A DNA stretch of 64,000 nt from Nageia nagi. Lineage: Eukaryota; Pinophyta. A model generated the notes under the pieces. It was not told the DNA's origin, did no database searches, and was given only the letters and a program-made list of their open reading frames with translations. This document shows positions 37,071 to 48,179 of this stretch, piece by piece. The DNA lies in NCBI GenBank assembly GCA_050084985.1, contig JBITNC010000001.1:138446001-138510000 (forward strand), in the 5' to 3' direction. The position numbers and the translations under genes were made by a program. How positions within the stretch are numbered: the first letter of the stretch is position 1; each line of letters starts with the position of its first letter.

Positions 37071-37499
37071 CTGCAAAGCAATGTATATGGTAAATAGTTC
37101 AAAAAAATTTGTATATATATAAAAAAAGAACTTATACATCTTCTGCACATAGTTCTCAAAAAGTAGTTAGTCATTAATGATCAACTTTAATTCATCTTTA
37201 TCAAGAGTTAATGTCAATGTATTGCTTAGCTGTCAACTAAATAAGGTAGCATTTAAGGAAAGATTTTCTTAGATTTCATAAACTATCACACAAATACCAC
37301 AAATTAAATCTAGTATGCTTTGAAACTGCTTATCTAGATTATGCTAGCTCAATCTGTATAATCTGTAGGTCTCAATATCCTTAAGTAGTAATTGAAATTA
37401 ATGGAAATCTCACCAACCTTGGATGAATAAAATTCCCCCATACCCTCTAGTTCAGCACTTAGTTGATTTCAAGCACACAAATTTCTAGAGCATTCAAAA

Positions 37500-38790
37500 C
37501 TTACAAATTTCAAAGCTGAGTTGAGTTAAGAGATAGAAAAGTTGTAGTACCTTCCATAGCCTAGATTACCAAATGACAACAAGAGGTTCAAGGAAGGGTG
37601 TTAATATCATTGCAACTTCTTAGTCATCCTCTACAAATGAAATAGATTAACTCAACATTGACCTTTTAACCATGCAAGAAGAATATCTTGAGAATGCCTT
37701 AAGAATAAACTAGATTGAGATGGGGGTGATTAATGATATGGACACATGGAAAGCCAAACCCAATCGCATTCTTCTATAGCACAAGACACCTGAGGTGACT
37801 AGAAATGGGATGTCACTTGCTCATTCAAAAAAGGATGTCATCATTGACCAGGGCCTGGCCTATTATGTGCCGTATGAGTCATTTACTTTCCCTGAGCTAT
37901 TATATTCCTTAACACACAAACATCACCAAAAGGGTTACCAAATATGAATGTTCAAGAACCCCAAAGAGGGAGATGCATCAGAACCAAAGTTTGAAGTAGT
38001 ACTAGATTACTCTCCTAATTCCATCATCTAAGCATTTGCCATTCTAGTAGACTAGACTTTTCATGGTAAGAAATAAATTGATTTAACAAAGGAAAAGAAT
38101 AACTTTTATATCAGTCAAGATGAAATGGTGAGCTAGATTAGTGGAAGATACCAAGATAGTAGGAAGGCCAAACTCTTACCAAGCTATCAGATAGCCCTAT
38201 TTGAAAGAAAAAAAATAAAGTAGTGTTGCAGGTACTGGAATTTATCCTAGGAAAGAAAATCTAGATTGAAGCAAATGAATCCATGGTATGTATGGCTTAT
38301 AATATTACAAAGGCTCATATCTACTCTTCTCAGCTTTCATTACTAATGAAATAAAGAGATGCCTAATCAAAATTGAAAAGTTAGACTTTAGACACTCTTC
38401 ATATCTTTGGTGGCTCTTTGCCCATCAAAATCTTAACAAACTTATAGAGGCAAGGTTGCCAACTTAATTGATGAGTTTTAGTGCTACACCAGTACCAATC
38501 AACCTGATGGTACCAATTTTGAGTAAGTTACATGGATGCTACTGCAAGTTTATGGATAAGTTCTATGCAATAAAAGTACAAATTTTGATAAAAAAACTCC
38601 CCAACAAACTAAGCAAAAGCATAATAATGAAGCTACAAAGAGGAAACAAAATCAATGATTGGTACTTCTTAAGAAGCTACACCATAATAATAAGGTATGA
38701 GTATTTTGAGAGACCTTTTTTATTACCCAAGTATATAACCCCCTAGCTATATTCAATAGAAATGGTAAGTGTTGATTAGGATTGTGTAAT
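37500..38790 (+). pseudogene. gypsy-1 downstream frame, first part
   Basis: Past integrase, a coding-like frame with stops shares motifs with gypsy-2 (minus 40,594-44,104). Examples are GLAYYVPYESFTFPELL versus GLMYFIPHRCFPAPKLI, VVLDYSPNSII.AF versus TILNLDSFSIAKAF, and YEYF.RPFLLP..SIE versus YGF..PFLLP..FSME. The match ends at 38,760-38,790, directly before the gypsy-2 LTR, and the later part resumes at 54,231. The function is unknown; no catalytic motif is seen. Confidence 0.7.
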
Positions 38791-38793
38791 ATA

Positions 38794-40502
38794 TGTGCTA
38801 CGAACAATCTTAACCAAAGTAAATCAAGAACAGACTATGGTGATAGTCTGATCTTCGGAGAAGGCCGGTTCTTTATACATTGGGTGTAGGAGAAGTAACA
38901 AGAAAGGAAATAAAAAGAGTAGAGTGTGAGGAATTTAAGCAAAAGGGTTAGGGTAACAAGAGAGAAAGCAAAGGTGGATCACTAGTTCAGCGCGGGATTT
39001 CACAGTATGTGAAACCTTGGTCTGAATCTAGTGTAGCAGCTATGGTACAAGCTCTCACTCTCTAATAGTTTTCCAACTTTACTCTACCATGTAGTAGACA
39101 TAGTTATACTAGCATCTCGTGATTACCATTCAGGAAACAAGCCAAGCTGCCACGATGTAACCAAATTAAGAATGACAATTACAAGTGCTAGACAAGAAAG
39201 GTCAAGATGGTTTCATATTACTGATAAAAACTATAGGTCTTCAAGAATAAATGTAAAGAGCAATACTAGGGCTTTCGACCCTTCTTTCACTTTATTTTCA
39301 TATACTTATACTGAAGCAACAATAGTTACAAGAATTGCAGAATAGAAACATTTACAAAACGGCTTCAAGATTCTAGCCTTCTTTTAACTGATACTACCTA
39401 CATACGCCACTTGGTAGAATATTACAAAACTGGGTAATTGCAGATGATATAGCTTCTTGATGACTGTGATCTGACTTCTCGCTATCCTCGTCTCTTCTAG
39501 GATATTCTACTTACTAGCTCTAGCTATTTGATCTCTCTTTGCTATTCTCATCTTTATATTCTAGAATGCTCTATTCACTGGCTCCGGCTATTTGATCACT
39601 CCTTTCTGACCTCATCACTTTCGAGACCTAGTTTCATTCAAAAACATGAACATCGTTCTACCCGTGACATCATCTTCATACTTTCATAATGCTCTACTCA
39701 CTTTCTCCAGAACCTGGGCTTTTCCACAATTAAGCTTTTATCATTTCATTTCAGAATGCTTTATCTACTGACCCTGGCCTTTTAATCACCCTTTGCTGAC
39801 ATCATCATCTCTGAAACCTGATCTTTACCAAAATGCGACTATCTTATCATCTTATTCCAGAATGCTTTACTTCCGGAACACTTACCTTTTGGGCTCTGAC
39901 TTCTTTGATTATCTCTTGCTGACCTCATCACTTCTGGGACCCGGTTTCATTCAAAATTGTGAACATCATCCTCCCTGTGATGTCATCTTCATACTTCCGA
40001 AATGTTTTACTCACTTTCTCTGGAACCTGGGATTTTTCACAATTGAGCTCTAGCCCTTCTTCTATGATGTCATCATTTCATTTCGGAACATTTTATTTAC
40101 CGACTCCAGCTTATTAATTCCCCTTGCTGATGTCATCACTTTCAGAACCCGGTTTCATTCAAAATTGTGAACATCGTCCTCCCCGTGATGTCATCTTCAT
40201 ACCTCTAGAATGTTTTACTCACTTTCTCTGGAACCTGGGCTTTTCCACAATTGAGCTTTTATCATCTCATTCTGAAACACTTTATCTACTAACTTCGACC
40301 TTTTAATCACCCCTTACTGACATCATCATCTCTGGAACCCAGTCTTTTCCAAGATGTGACTATTTTATCTTCTATGATGTCATCGTTTTATCCGGCTCAC
40401 TTTATTTGTTCAAAAAACTTTCAAAGATCTTAAAATGAACTCATAGTTGCAAGTAAAGTACATCAGGGCTCTAATAAAGAATTTATTATGTATGGATATA
40501 CA
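38794..40502 (-). repeat. LTR of gypsy-2
   Basis: The segment begins TGTGCTACG and ends GGATATACA, the TG..CA form of LTRs on either strand. It abuts the break in the gypsy-1 frame on the left. The partner LTR is not in the window, so the ends cannot be confirmed by alignment. Confidence 0.6.
39606..40390. repeat. Internal tandem repeats of the gypsy-2 LTR
   Basis: A block of about 130 bp with gacctcatcacttt, ggtttcattcaaaattgtg, gacatcatcttcatac and gaacctgggcttttccac occurs at about 39,606, 39,919 and 40,126. A second block (ttttaatcaccctttgctga ... cttatcatc) occurs at about 39,770 and 40,290. The two alternate. Confidence 0.85.
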
Positions 40503-40505
40503 TTA

Positions 40506-40522
40506 TGGCGACTTCTGGGGGA
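40506..40522 (+). other. Primer-binding-site-like sequence next to gypsy-2 LTR
   Basis: Three bases past the LTR end stands tggcgacttctggggga, close to the tggcgactc..tgggga class of gypsy primer sites. This would make the LTR a plus-strand 5' LTR, opposite to the minus-strand reading frames beyond it. Confidence 0.5.
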
Positions 40523-40593
40523 AACTTTCACCTTGATCAAAGAGGAATTTAGAACTCAGTCTGAAAAATAATAACCAAATGAAATCTGTTATT

Positions 40594-43500
40594 TCAACTC
40601 TGAACCTCTAAAAATTGCACAACCTTACCCCAACTTGCATGATTTTTGGAGAAGTCTTTTATTCTCGATTGGGTTAGGGCTGTGTTGTTCAAAATTTTGT
40701 AGGAGATTTGCTTGTATTTATGCAAACATCCGTGCAGGACCACTCCTTTATTGGCACATTGGTCAAAAAATTCAAACAAAGTCAACTCATCAAAAAAATT
40801 CAGTAACAAATCTATATCTTCCATCTTTTGACTATCTTCATGAATGTATTTCAAAATTTTAGCCTCGGAGATGGGTGAATTATCCTCTTTCCACAATCCT
40901 GGAAATCCTGCCTCAGATAATTTAGCTATTTCAGCTTTCTGGGTTTCTACCCCCTGCCACTGCTTGATTAAATTATTTTTTATTTCTTGACACACCCATT
41001 TCCCATGGACTAGGTGGTCAATCGCTGAGATCAACTCAACTCTATTTCCCACATTTAAGGCTTGAAGCTCTTCATTGGAAATCTCACCCAACTTTTTCTT
41101 TGCCCTCTTTGCTATCTTTTCCATGGGGTCGATAGTGCTTTCACAGAGGCTAACACTTGCCTCTAATTTCTTCAACTTTGAAAAACATAGATCAATGTGA
41201 TCTCTGAGTTGAATCAGTTGTTTAATCTTTGGAGATAATTGCTCCTAGAATTTTTCTTTTATTCTGATAAAAAAATCTCTATCCACCTTATTGACATTCG
41301 AATTCAGCCGCATCTGTGTAATGTCAATGTTTAAGTTGCCAATTATTATCTCTCTTGCTGCTACTTCAGCTATTTTGGTTGCAATTTCTGCATCCTTCTA
41401 TGCTATGACCACATCTTTCTTTGCTAGGCTATCTACAGTCGAGGTGGTAGCTAAACTTGCTCTGAGAGTAGCTATGTTATTATCTGTAGCTTTTAATTTT
41501 AGCCATTGAGACTCTAATTATTGTTTCATTGCTTCATTCACCTTTTGAAGCTTATTATATTTGACCTCTAATTTGGTCAATTCAGAAATGTTTAAATCCA
41601 TAGCTGTTTGCAACAGCTCATTCTTATCACTCCGGGATATGCTCCTAGTATCTATCTTTACCCGGGTGTTCATTGAGGAGAGATCACTTTGCCCTTCTTA
41701 GGGTTCTTGGGCAATAGCCATCTCAAGCACCTTATGCTTCAGATCCATTGAAGTCTGGAGCCTTACCAGATTATCTGGAACTGGGAGCTTCTTGACTTGC
41801 TCCTACATCCATGCATCTTGTCCCTGTTTCATCTATTGGTACTACTGCATGATGCCATCCACAGATAATTATTGCCCAGATATCATAATGAATGGAGATC
41901 CAACGCTCAACTCCTAAGAGGAGGAGGCCACGATCTGCTATGCTAGTGTCACAGGGCTAGCTTGAATGGGCCTGGGGACACTACTGCTGGATGGACAAAT
42001 GGCAAGAAGAGCTGGAATGGAGGGAGGAGAAGATGATGGAGGCAGAGATGGCGAAGGTGATGATAGTATTGTGGTGACGCTAGTTATGGGGGGAACTTGT
42101 GAGTTGGATGTGAGGGGAAGGGAGCTTTACCATTGAATAGGCGATGGTGGTGTTATGAGAGATTGGGTGGGTGAAGCTGGAATGACTGCTGGAATTTGTG
42201 GAAGTGAACCTGGAATGGAAATGGATGTGGTAGGAATAGATAGAGCAGGAGTAAGAGAAATAGGGGAAGAGAGAGTAAAGAGCATACCTGATGGAGTAGG
42301 GATCCTTCTTCTTCTCTTTGGCAGTGGTGGGAGCAGTGCCATCTCCTTTTGGGCTTTCCTTTTAATAGTATACACCTTCCTGGGCCTCCTAGCTACTATT
42401 TCCATGGAAACCTCCCTGGTTCCTTCCTCGAGTAGCTCCTCCTGGGCTAATGCTTGAGACATTGTAGGTCCTTGCTCTCCCTCCTCATCACTATCATCCG
42501 AACCTTCGCTTGCAGGGACGTCTATAGGATGTTCCATTCTCCACATCTCCTTAAATTTCTCATCTAAATTGGAATCTAGAGGGGTATTCTGATTTTCAGA
42601 CTCAATCCGGTACTGAGTGAAGGTAGCTATTTTTTCTTCACTCCATCTCTGATCTCTTAAGGTTTTTAAAGACTTTTTGGAGATGGAGTCTGTTCTTGGG
42701 TCAAAATTTGTCTTTTTACTATAAAAAATCAACCATGGTGGCAACAAATCTTTGGAAATCAAGGTAGTGGGCATTGCCCTATCTTCATGTTCTGGATTTC
42801 ACCATTTAAGCAACTTCGACCTGGATTTAGCTCTGAAACTCGGGGGGTTGGGCTGGGCCCTCAACCTCTTGCCAAAGATATCCTCCGGATCGTATAGCAA
42901 ATACTAAGTTCTTTTAATTTTAAATTCATTAATTTACCTTTTAATTGTTCATTTGCTCCCTTGCTTTGAAGCACCAAGTCATGCACTTTATGAGGAAGGG
43001 CATAAACTATCCTTTTCTTCACTGTAGCTCCATATTTAGAATCTATATAATCCATTTATCTAGCGTATTCCATGCTAAAAACCCAATCTGTTACATGGAC
43101 CAGTAGTAAGAAAGGAGCCCCAAAAAACCCATAAAGCCTGATGAAAGTCCCCTCCTCTATGAAGAACTAGTCCCCGATCTCTCCATGTGGCATCTGGAGG
43201 TAAAGCTTAGAAGCTGTTGATAATCTTGGAACTGCGGGGGTAAATAACTTCATTGCATGAACCAAAGAGCTTTCTACAAAAAGGTAGTAATCTGCTGAAG
43301 ACCTCACCTCCTCAGTCCATTGATCCACTAGCTTCTGAGACCCTCTTTCATCGGTCCGAACCAAGGTTAAATTCTTAAAAACATCAGTGTTCTAATGAAT
43401 CATCACCAAATAATGTGTGACACATACGAAAAATGAAATCCCTCACTAATTTTTTCTAACTGCTCAGATATTCCATCTGAAAGTGCAATGGCCTAGTCAT

Positions 43501-44104
43501 ACATTATGGGAGAGTTTGGATGGGAAATCTAGTATGCAATAGCTAATTTTGATGGGGAGACATGCCTATCTATCTCTTTGCCTACTACTATGGCCAACAT
43601 GGATAATAATAATTGCAGATGTGCAAAAAAATTGGAGAGCAGGAGCTTAGAACTGGGGAACTCCATAAACTTTACAGTCCCAGCTGCATTTTTATTTAGC
43701 CAGGTTGTGATATTTGCTCTCAGATTGGAACTGGGGGTCATATACCAATCAAGGTGCACAAGGGAATGCATAGGGGAGGGTGGATTAAAAGCTTTTGCTA
43801 TTGAAAAGGAATCCAAATTTAAGATAGTTCTACCTTGCAAGTCTCTGACTATCCTAGTTGCAGGATCAAATGCCCCCTTTATAAACTCTATCAACTTAGG
43901 AGCAGGAAAGCATCTATGGGGGATGAAATACATGAGACCTGACCCCATTGGTGAATGTGCTATATGATTAAAACTAAAGTTTGGGCACTTACCTTCAGCT
44001 GTGCCCTTGGGGTTCTTATTTCGAGCTGTAATTTTAGTATCCCACAATAAATCTATGGAGTCCATTATTTTCCTTGCTATCTTCGCTGATGATCTTGAGC
44101 TCAT
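40594..44104 (-). pseudogene. gypsy-2 downstream frame, about 1,170 codons
   Basis: Starting MSSRSSAKIARKIMDSIDLL at 44,104, the frame gives a globular N-terminal part to about 42,860. It includes GLMYFIPHRCFPAPKL, FNPPSPMHSLVHLDWYM and MDYIDSKYGATVKKR. An acidic linker with EGSDDSDEEGEQG follows, then a basic patch (KRRRRIP near 42,310) and a Pro/Ser-rich stretch. A coiled-coil C-terminus (about 41,700-40,594) holds KKLEASVS and KRAKKKLGEISNEELQ. Open pieces are 43,529-44,104, 43,167-43,364, 42,861-43,055, 42,127-42,774 and 40,594-41,175, with a few stops and shifts between. It lies in sense downstream of integrase. The basic patch could be a nuclear signal. Its role is unknown; particle assembly or targeting are guesses. 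Confidence 0.75.
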
Positions 44105-44644
44105 TTTTGTTTGCTTGTGCTGTGCTTATCAACTCTTCTTGTCTCACTTCTGTCACCCCTAACCAACACTTTGCTTTACTTGAATTGTTTTGCTATATTC
44201 CACAGCTCCTGGCAATGTGTAGTAGATACTAGTTTCACAAATTTGTAAGCGAATACTTATGAATTCTGGAATTAGGTATTTTGGTGAGTAGTGTTCTCAG
44301 TCCTTTTATAACTCCTTTCTTTGATTGATGCACAATCTCTTGAAACACGCACAATATCCTCACGGATAGTAGCATTAATAACCGATTTGATATTATGCAC
44401 TCTTTTTGGGAACTCCGAGATTTGATTTTCCATACCCTTTTGGAAACTTCAATTCTACCGATGCAAAAGTACAACTACCACTAAGTTACTAATAAATAAC
44501 TGACAACCATAATGACAACTTGAAATAAATGCAAATGGCACACTATTTACAATATGTGTACAAAAACATATATATATTTTTTATTTTATTTAAAAAAAAA
44601 ACCAATCACTGTCTCGCACTTGCGGTCTTGTATCGCTTTAGGTG
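44105..44644 (-). other. Spacer between gypsy-2 integrase and downstream frame
   Basis: About 540 bp with a 79-codon minus-strand frame (44,235-44,474) of no recognised family. Probably a noncoding leader of the downstream gene; no promoter or splice signal stands out. Confidence 0.4.
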
Positions 44645-45824
44645 CTATCCATTAACTGAAATCGGCAATTTGCACCCATTTAATTTAGCCAGCTCAAAGG
44701 CATTTTTCCCGATGCATTTAGCTATTACATAGGGTCCAGACCACATGGCTTCAAATTTTTTATGTTTCCCTGGTTTAGCTCTGTCCTCATCCCATTTCAA
44801 TACTAAATCTCCTTCTCTAAAAGTATCCAGAGTTGATTTTCGACCATCAAACCATCTTTTTACTATTTCATTTCTTCTTCGGAGGTCTTGATATGATTGA
44901 TTCCGGAGCTCTTCTAGATGCAACAGTTCATTCATCCGAACCTTGAGAGATTCAAAATCCTCACCATATTCCTACAAAACTCTTAAAACTGAAAGCTCAA
45001 AATGACTTGGTAATATCGCCCTTTTACCGTATACCAATGTATATGGGCTGGTTTTAATGGTTGACTTTACTGTGATCCTATCTACCCATAATGCCCAATT
45101 GAGCTTTTCGTGCCAAGTTTGGGGATTATCCTCCACTGTTCTTTTGAGAATCTGAATCAAATTTTTGTTTGTGGACTCAGCCAAACCATTACCCTGGGGG
45201 TAATAATTTGAGGAAGTTTTCCAATAGATACCTAATCTCATAGCAAAATCAATAACTTCAGCTCCTACGAACGCCAAACCATTATCCGAAATTATTGTTT
45301 GAGGAACACCATACCTGGTAATTAATTTTTCCATAAATTTTAGAATAGTCTTCTGATTCGCCTCCTTTACGGCCTTTGCTTCTGCCCATCTAGTAAAAAA
45401 GTCTGTAGTAGTAAGGATGAATTTGTGTCCGGAATAGGAGTTTGGATTGATGACTCCGATAAAATCTAGCCCCCACTGTTGGAAGGGTTCTTCTACTTGG
45501 ATTGGTTCCAATGGTAATGCCACATTTCTCTTTCTTCCCACATACCTCTGACACTTCTCACAATTTTGTGCCTTTTCAAAAGTCTCCTTGAACATAGTGG
45601 GCCAGTAATATCCTTCCTGAATGATCTTACCCACTATCGTGTATCCAGAGTAATGACCTCCAGACTCTCCGGAATGAAACTCTTCAATGAGCTTAGTTGA
45701 CTTTGTCGTCGGTACACATCTTAGCAAAACACCATCGTGATTTCTCCTATAAAGTATCTGATCTATCTCCATGTAATTCTGGGCGTGTATCTTGAATCAC
45801 CTTCTTTGGGATGCACTCATGTTT
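44645..45824 (-). pseudogene. gypsy-2 integrase, C-terminal pol part
   Basis: The open frame 44,972-45,772 gives 266 residues: HHCC zinc finger (EFHSGESGGHYSG, CEKCQ), then a core with all three catalytic acids (GLDFIGV, IISDNG, LAEST). After one stop the tail continues in 44,645-44,935 (KWDEDRAKPGKH, GPYVIAK). The tail matches gypsy-1 integrase but is better preserved. In-frame, a stop lies just upstream of 45,772, and the gap removes the rest of pol. Integrase inserts the element DNA into the genome. Confidence 0.9.
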
Positions 45825-45924
45825 NNNNNNNNNNNNNNNNNNNNNNNNNNNNNNNNNNNNNNNNNNNNNNNNNNNNNNNNNNNNNNNNNNNNNNNNNNNN
45901 NNNNNNNNNNNNNNNNNNNNNNNN
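45825..45924. other. Assembly gap of 100 N
   Basis: Exactly 100 N, a conventional filler for unknown distance. It cuts off the gypsy-2 pol and the 5' part of the BYPASS1-related gene. Confidence 1.
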
Positions 45925-46701
45925 TGCGCAGATTGGCTTGGAGAAGCTTTGGAGGTGGTAATCAACGCTTGTCAGAGATCCTCAGAATTAGGGTTTGACA
46001 TTGATGGCACAAGTAAGGGATGCAAATGGGTGGACCTACATCTGGAAGACATGCTGCATCTGCTAGACATCTGCAATGTGTTGAGAGATAGCATAGCTGA
46101 AATGAGGAAGCAGCACACGTCTGTGCAGGTAGCCATTCGAATCAATGCCCTTCAAAGATCGGGCAGTTCACTTGCCAGTTTGTCAGGCCTAAAGAATAAG
46201 GGCATCCAATCCAGACTTGAGAAATGCATGTCTACACTCAGGCGAATGGCTGATACCGTAAGCCTCCAGGCAAAAGCGCAAGCACGATCAGGTGAAGAAG
46301 CCTTCATTGCCGTGAACCATGCTAAGGCAATTGCCATCTTGGTGTGTTCTGCACTAGTGGCTTCATTTTCCGTCAACCCTCTTAGGATGCCGTCTCTATC
46401 TGTATCACTTCCTCTTAGCAATCTACAAACCAAGCTAAAGCAGAACGTTGAAATGAGAAGGTGGAAGTCCAAGAGGTGGTTGTTGGTCGAGTTAGAGAGG
46501 GCAGATGTTGCACTTGATAACCTCAACAATCGACTCAACTCCAACTCCAAGCTGCACATGACTCTTGAACTCTCTGAAATCAACACGGCACTCCAAGACT
46601 TGGACAGAGCTCTAGCCCTTTTGGATCACAAAATAGACCATCTCTTCAAAGCTTTTATTTCTGCTAGAGTTGCACTCTTGAACAGCCTTTCTTCTTCTTG
46701 A
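45925..46701 (+). CDS. BYPASS1-related (BPS1/ROH1 family) protein, 3' part
   Basis: From the gap edge to a TGA at 46,701 there are 258 uninterrupted codons (CADWLGEALEVV at the start), visibly less AT-rich than the surroundings. The frame matches the plant BYPASS1 family: WVDLHLEDMLHLLDICNVLRD near residues 30-55 and helix-rich sequence with many Leu/Ala/Lys after it. The end is HKIDHLFKAFISARVALLNSL. BYPASS1 family members are plant-specific. Arabidopsis BPS1 represses a root-derived mobile signal, and ROH1 binds exocyst Exo70; which branch this is I cannot say. The N-terminal part, perhaps 60-100 residues, is in the gap. No stops or shifts, so likely a live host gene with one exon in view. 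Confidence 0.8.
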   Translation, partial: CADWLGEALEVVINACQRSSELGFDIDGTSKGCKWVDLHLEDMLHLLDICNVLRDSIAEMRKQHTSVQVAIRINALQRSGSSLASLSGLKNKGIQSRLEKCMSTLRRMADTVSLQAKAQARSGEEAFIAVNHAKAIAILVCSALVASFSVNPLRMPSLSVSLPLSNLQTKLKQNVEMRRWKSKRWLLVELERADVALDNLNNRLNSNSKLHMTLELSEINTALQDLDRALALLDHKIDHLFKAFISARVALLNSLSSS

Positions 46702-47230
46702 GATAAGCTCATTCCATTCAATACAGAAGGATGCCCAAATTGACTGTTTTTTTGTAATAATTTGGCCCTTCATGTACATTAGATTATTTGACTAAATAAG
46801 CTTTCATTATTTAACTAAATCAGCTTGCATTGCTCCTATGTGATGCCGAATACAAATATTTATCCAAATTTTATTTCTTTTTCTTTTATGCTTCTAATTG
46901 ATTGATGTATTAATTATATATTGATTCATGTCTTTGTTTAAAACATATACTGTGTTTTATTTATTATATACAACAAGTATTAATTTTAATTTTTAAGTAG
47001 TATTATTTTTCAAAATTATTCAAAACATAATTTTATTGATAAAAAGAAATATCTTCCTAAATTTACTTGCAAATCAAGGAATTATTAACTCCTAAATCAA
47101 CAATCTAAAAGGTATCATTTAGTCTATTCATAAATATTTGGATCTTATGTGGATAATTTGTCATAATAAGAAAATTAACATGTAATGTAATGGAAAATTT
47201 ATGATCATCCCTTACATTATAATAGATATA
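46702..47230. other. 3' flank of the BYPASS1-related gene
   Basis: The 3' untranslated region probably lies here (AT-rich; no strong poly(A) signal singled out). At 46,830-46,995 it has a partial copy of the 1.5-2.3 kb / 48.2-48.9 kb repeat (gatgtattaattatat, ttatatacaacaagtattaa). No gene seen. Confidence 0.5.
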
Positions 47231-47479
47231 TTAAATTCTACTTTGCATATCATAAAAATTGAATTTGTGAGTAAAGTATTTACCTTTATCATGCCTTAGA
47301 TCTTTCTTCAAATTGTAAATTGACTTCTTGAGGTTGTACATAAAGTGAAGTGTTCCATCCTTCTCAAATTTTAGGGGTTCATTTACATATATTTGTTTGC
47401 ATAAATACCTATTGATATATTCTCTCTTCATCAAATCATAGGGGAGTTGGAGAGCCAAGTGGGTGTTTAAATATCTCAA
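47231..47479 (-). pseudogene. copia reverse transcriptase fragment
   Basis: The minus-strand frame carries QIYVNEPLKFEKDG, YNLKKSIYNLKKDLR and a short following piece, corresponding to the EIYM.QP.GF...V.KLKKSLYGLKQ.PR region of copia RT. Only about 80 codons are kept, with KQ lost from the YGLKQ motif. It is in the same orientation as the integrase fragment at 49.2-49.8 kb. Confidence 0.55.
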
Positions 47480-48000
47480 GTGGGAAAAAAGAGGTCTTGG
47501 GCTCGAAACTCTCCCTCTTCACATGATCTTCATATGTCGCAATATGAGACTAAAAAAAAAATTGGAAATTCAAAATTTCATCTTGGGAATAAGTTATAAG
47601 ATGAAGATTGTAATAAATCTACATCAATTCAAGACCCTCCAAAAGCCATACGACATTGCTAGGAAGAAGAAATGTAACCAAACTTTTAGGAAGACCTATC
47701 TTGAGTATTTAACTAAGGATGATAACACAAGTAAGAAATCCAAGTTCAATAAATAAAGAAATTGAAGATTCCTCATAAAATGAACCCTTAAAGTAATGGA
47801 ACTTTGATTATGAGGATAATAAGAAAGATTCTAAGGATAAGCGACCTATTCCTAAGTGAGGGTTCTTTGAGTGTGGAGGATCACACTATGCTTGTTATTT
47901 TTCTTCATAGGTTGAAGACTAATAAGAAACCTACTCACAAGATATACATAGCAATTGAGCAATATGATTTGGAAGGTCAAGCCATATTATGAAGTTTCAA
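47480..48000 (+). pseudogene. gypsy gag fragment with zinc-knuckle-like motif
   Basis: Plus-strand pieces rich in Lys (47,463-47,756) lead to FFECGGSHYACYF near 47,850, which resembles the CFNCGGPHYA..C zinc knuckle of gypsy gag with the last Cys displaced. The identification is tentative. Confidence 0.4.
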
Positions 48001-48179
48001 GGTAATATTTTCAATCAAGATGTAATTATAATTATTGATAGTAAAGAATAAGCATTTTTATATAATATCATATTTTAGATAATATTTCTAAGAAATGAGA
48101 TTAATATGAAAAATTTGTATATTCAAGCATTATCTCATGGATGATGAACAAGGTGTATATTACATAATGAATTATTTTC

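Larger units (their letters stand above)
38794..45824 (-). mobile_element. Ty3/gypsy element gypsy-2 (partial), nested in gypsy-1
   Basis: An LTR-like segment (38,794-40,502), a long downstream frame and an integrase, all coding on the minus strand, run into the gap at 45,825. RT, protease, gag and the other LTR are not present beyond the gap. The element is less decayed than gypsy-1: the integrase keeps one long open frame and all three catalytic acids. It interrupts the gypsy-1 downstream frame. The orientation of its LTR is ambiguous (see the primer-site-like sequence at 40,506). Confidence 0.8.

Noticed and set aside
43578-43967. 129-codon plus-strand frame
   Set aside because: Shadow of the gypsy-2 downstream frame on the minus strand.
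46152-46586. 144-codon minus-strand frame
   Set aside because: Shadow of the BYPASS1-related gene; the plus frame matches a family and uses the whole stretch.
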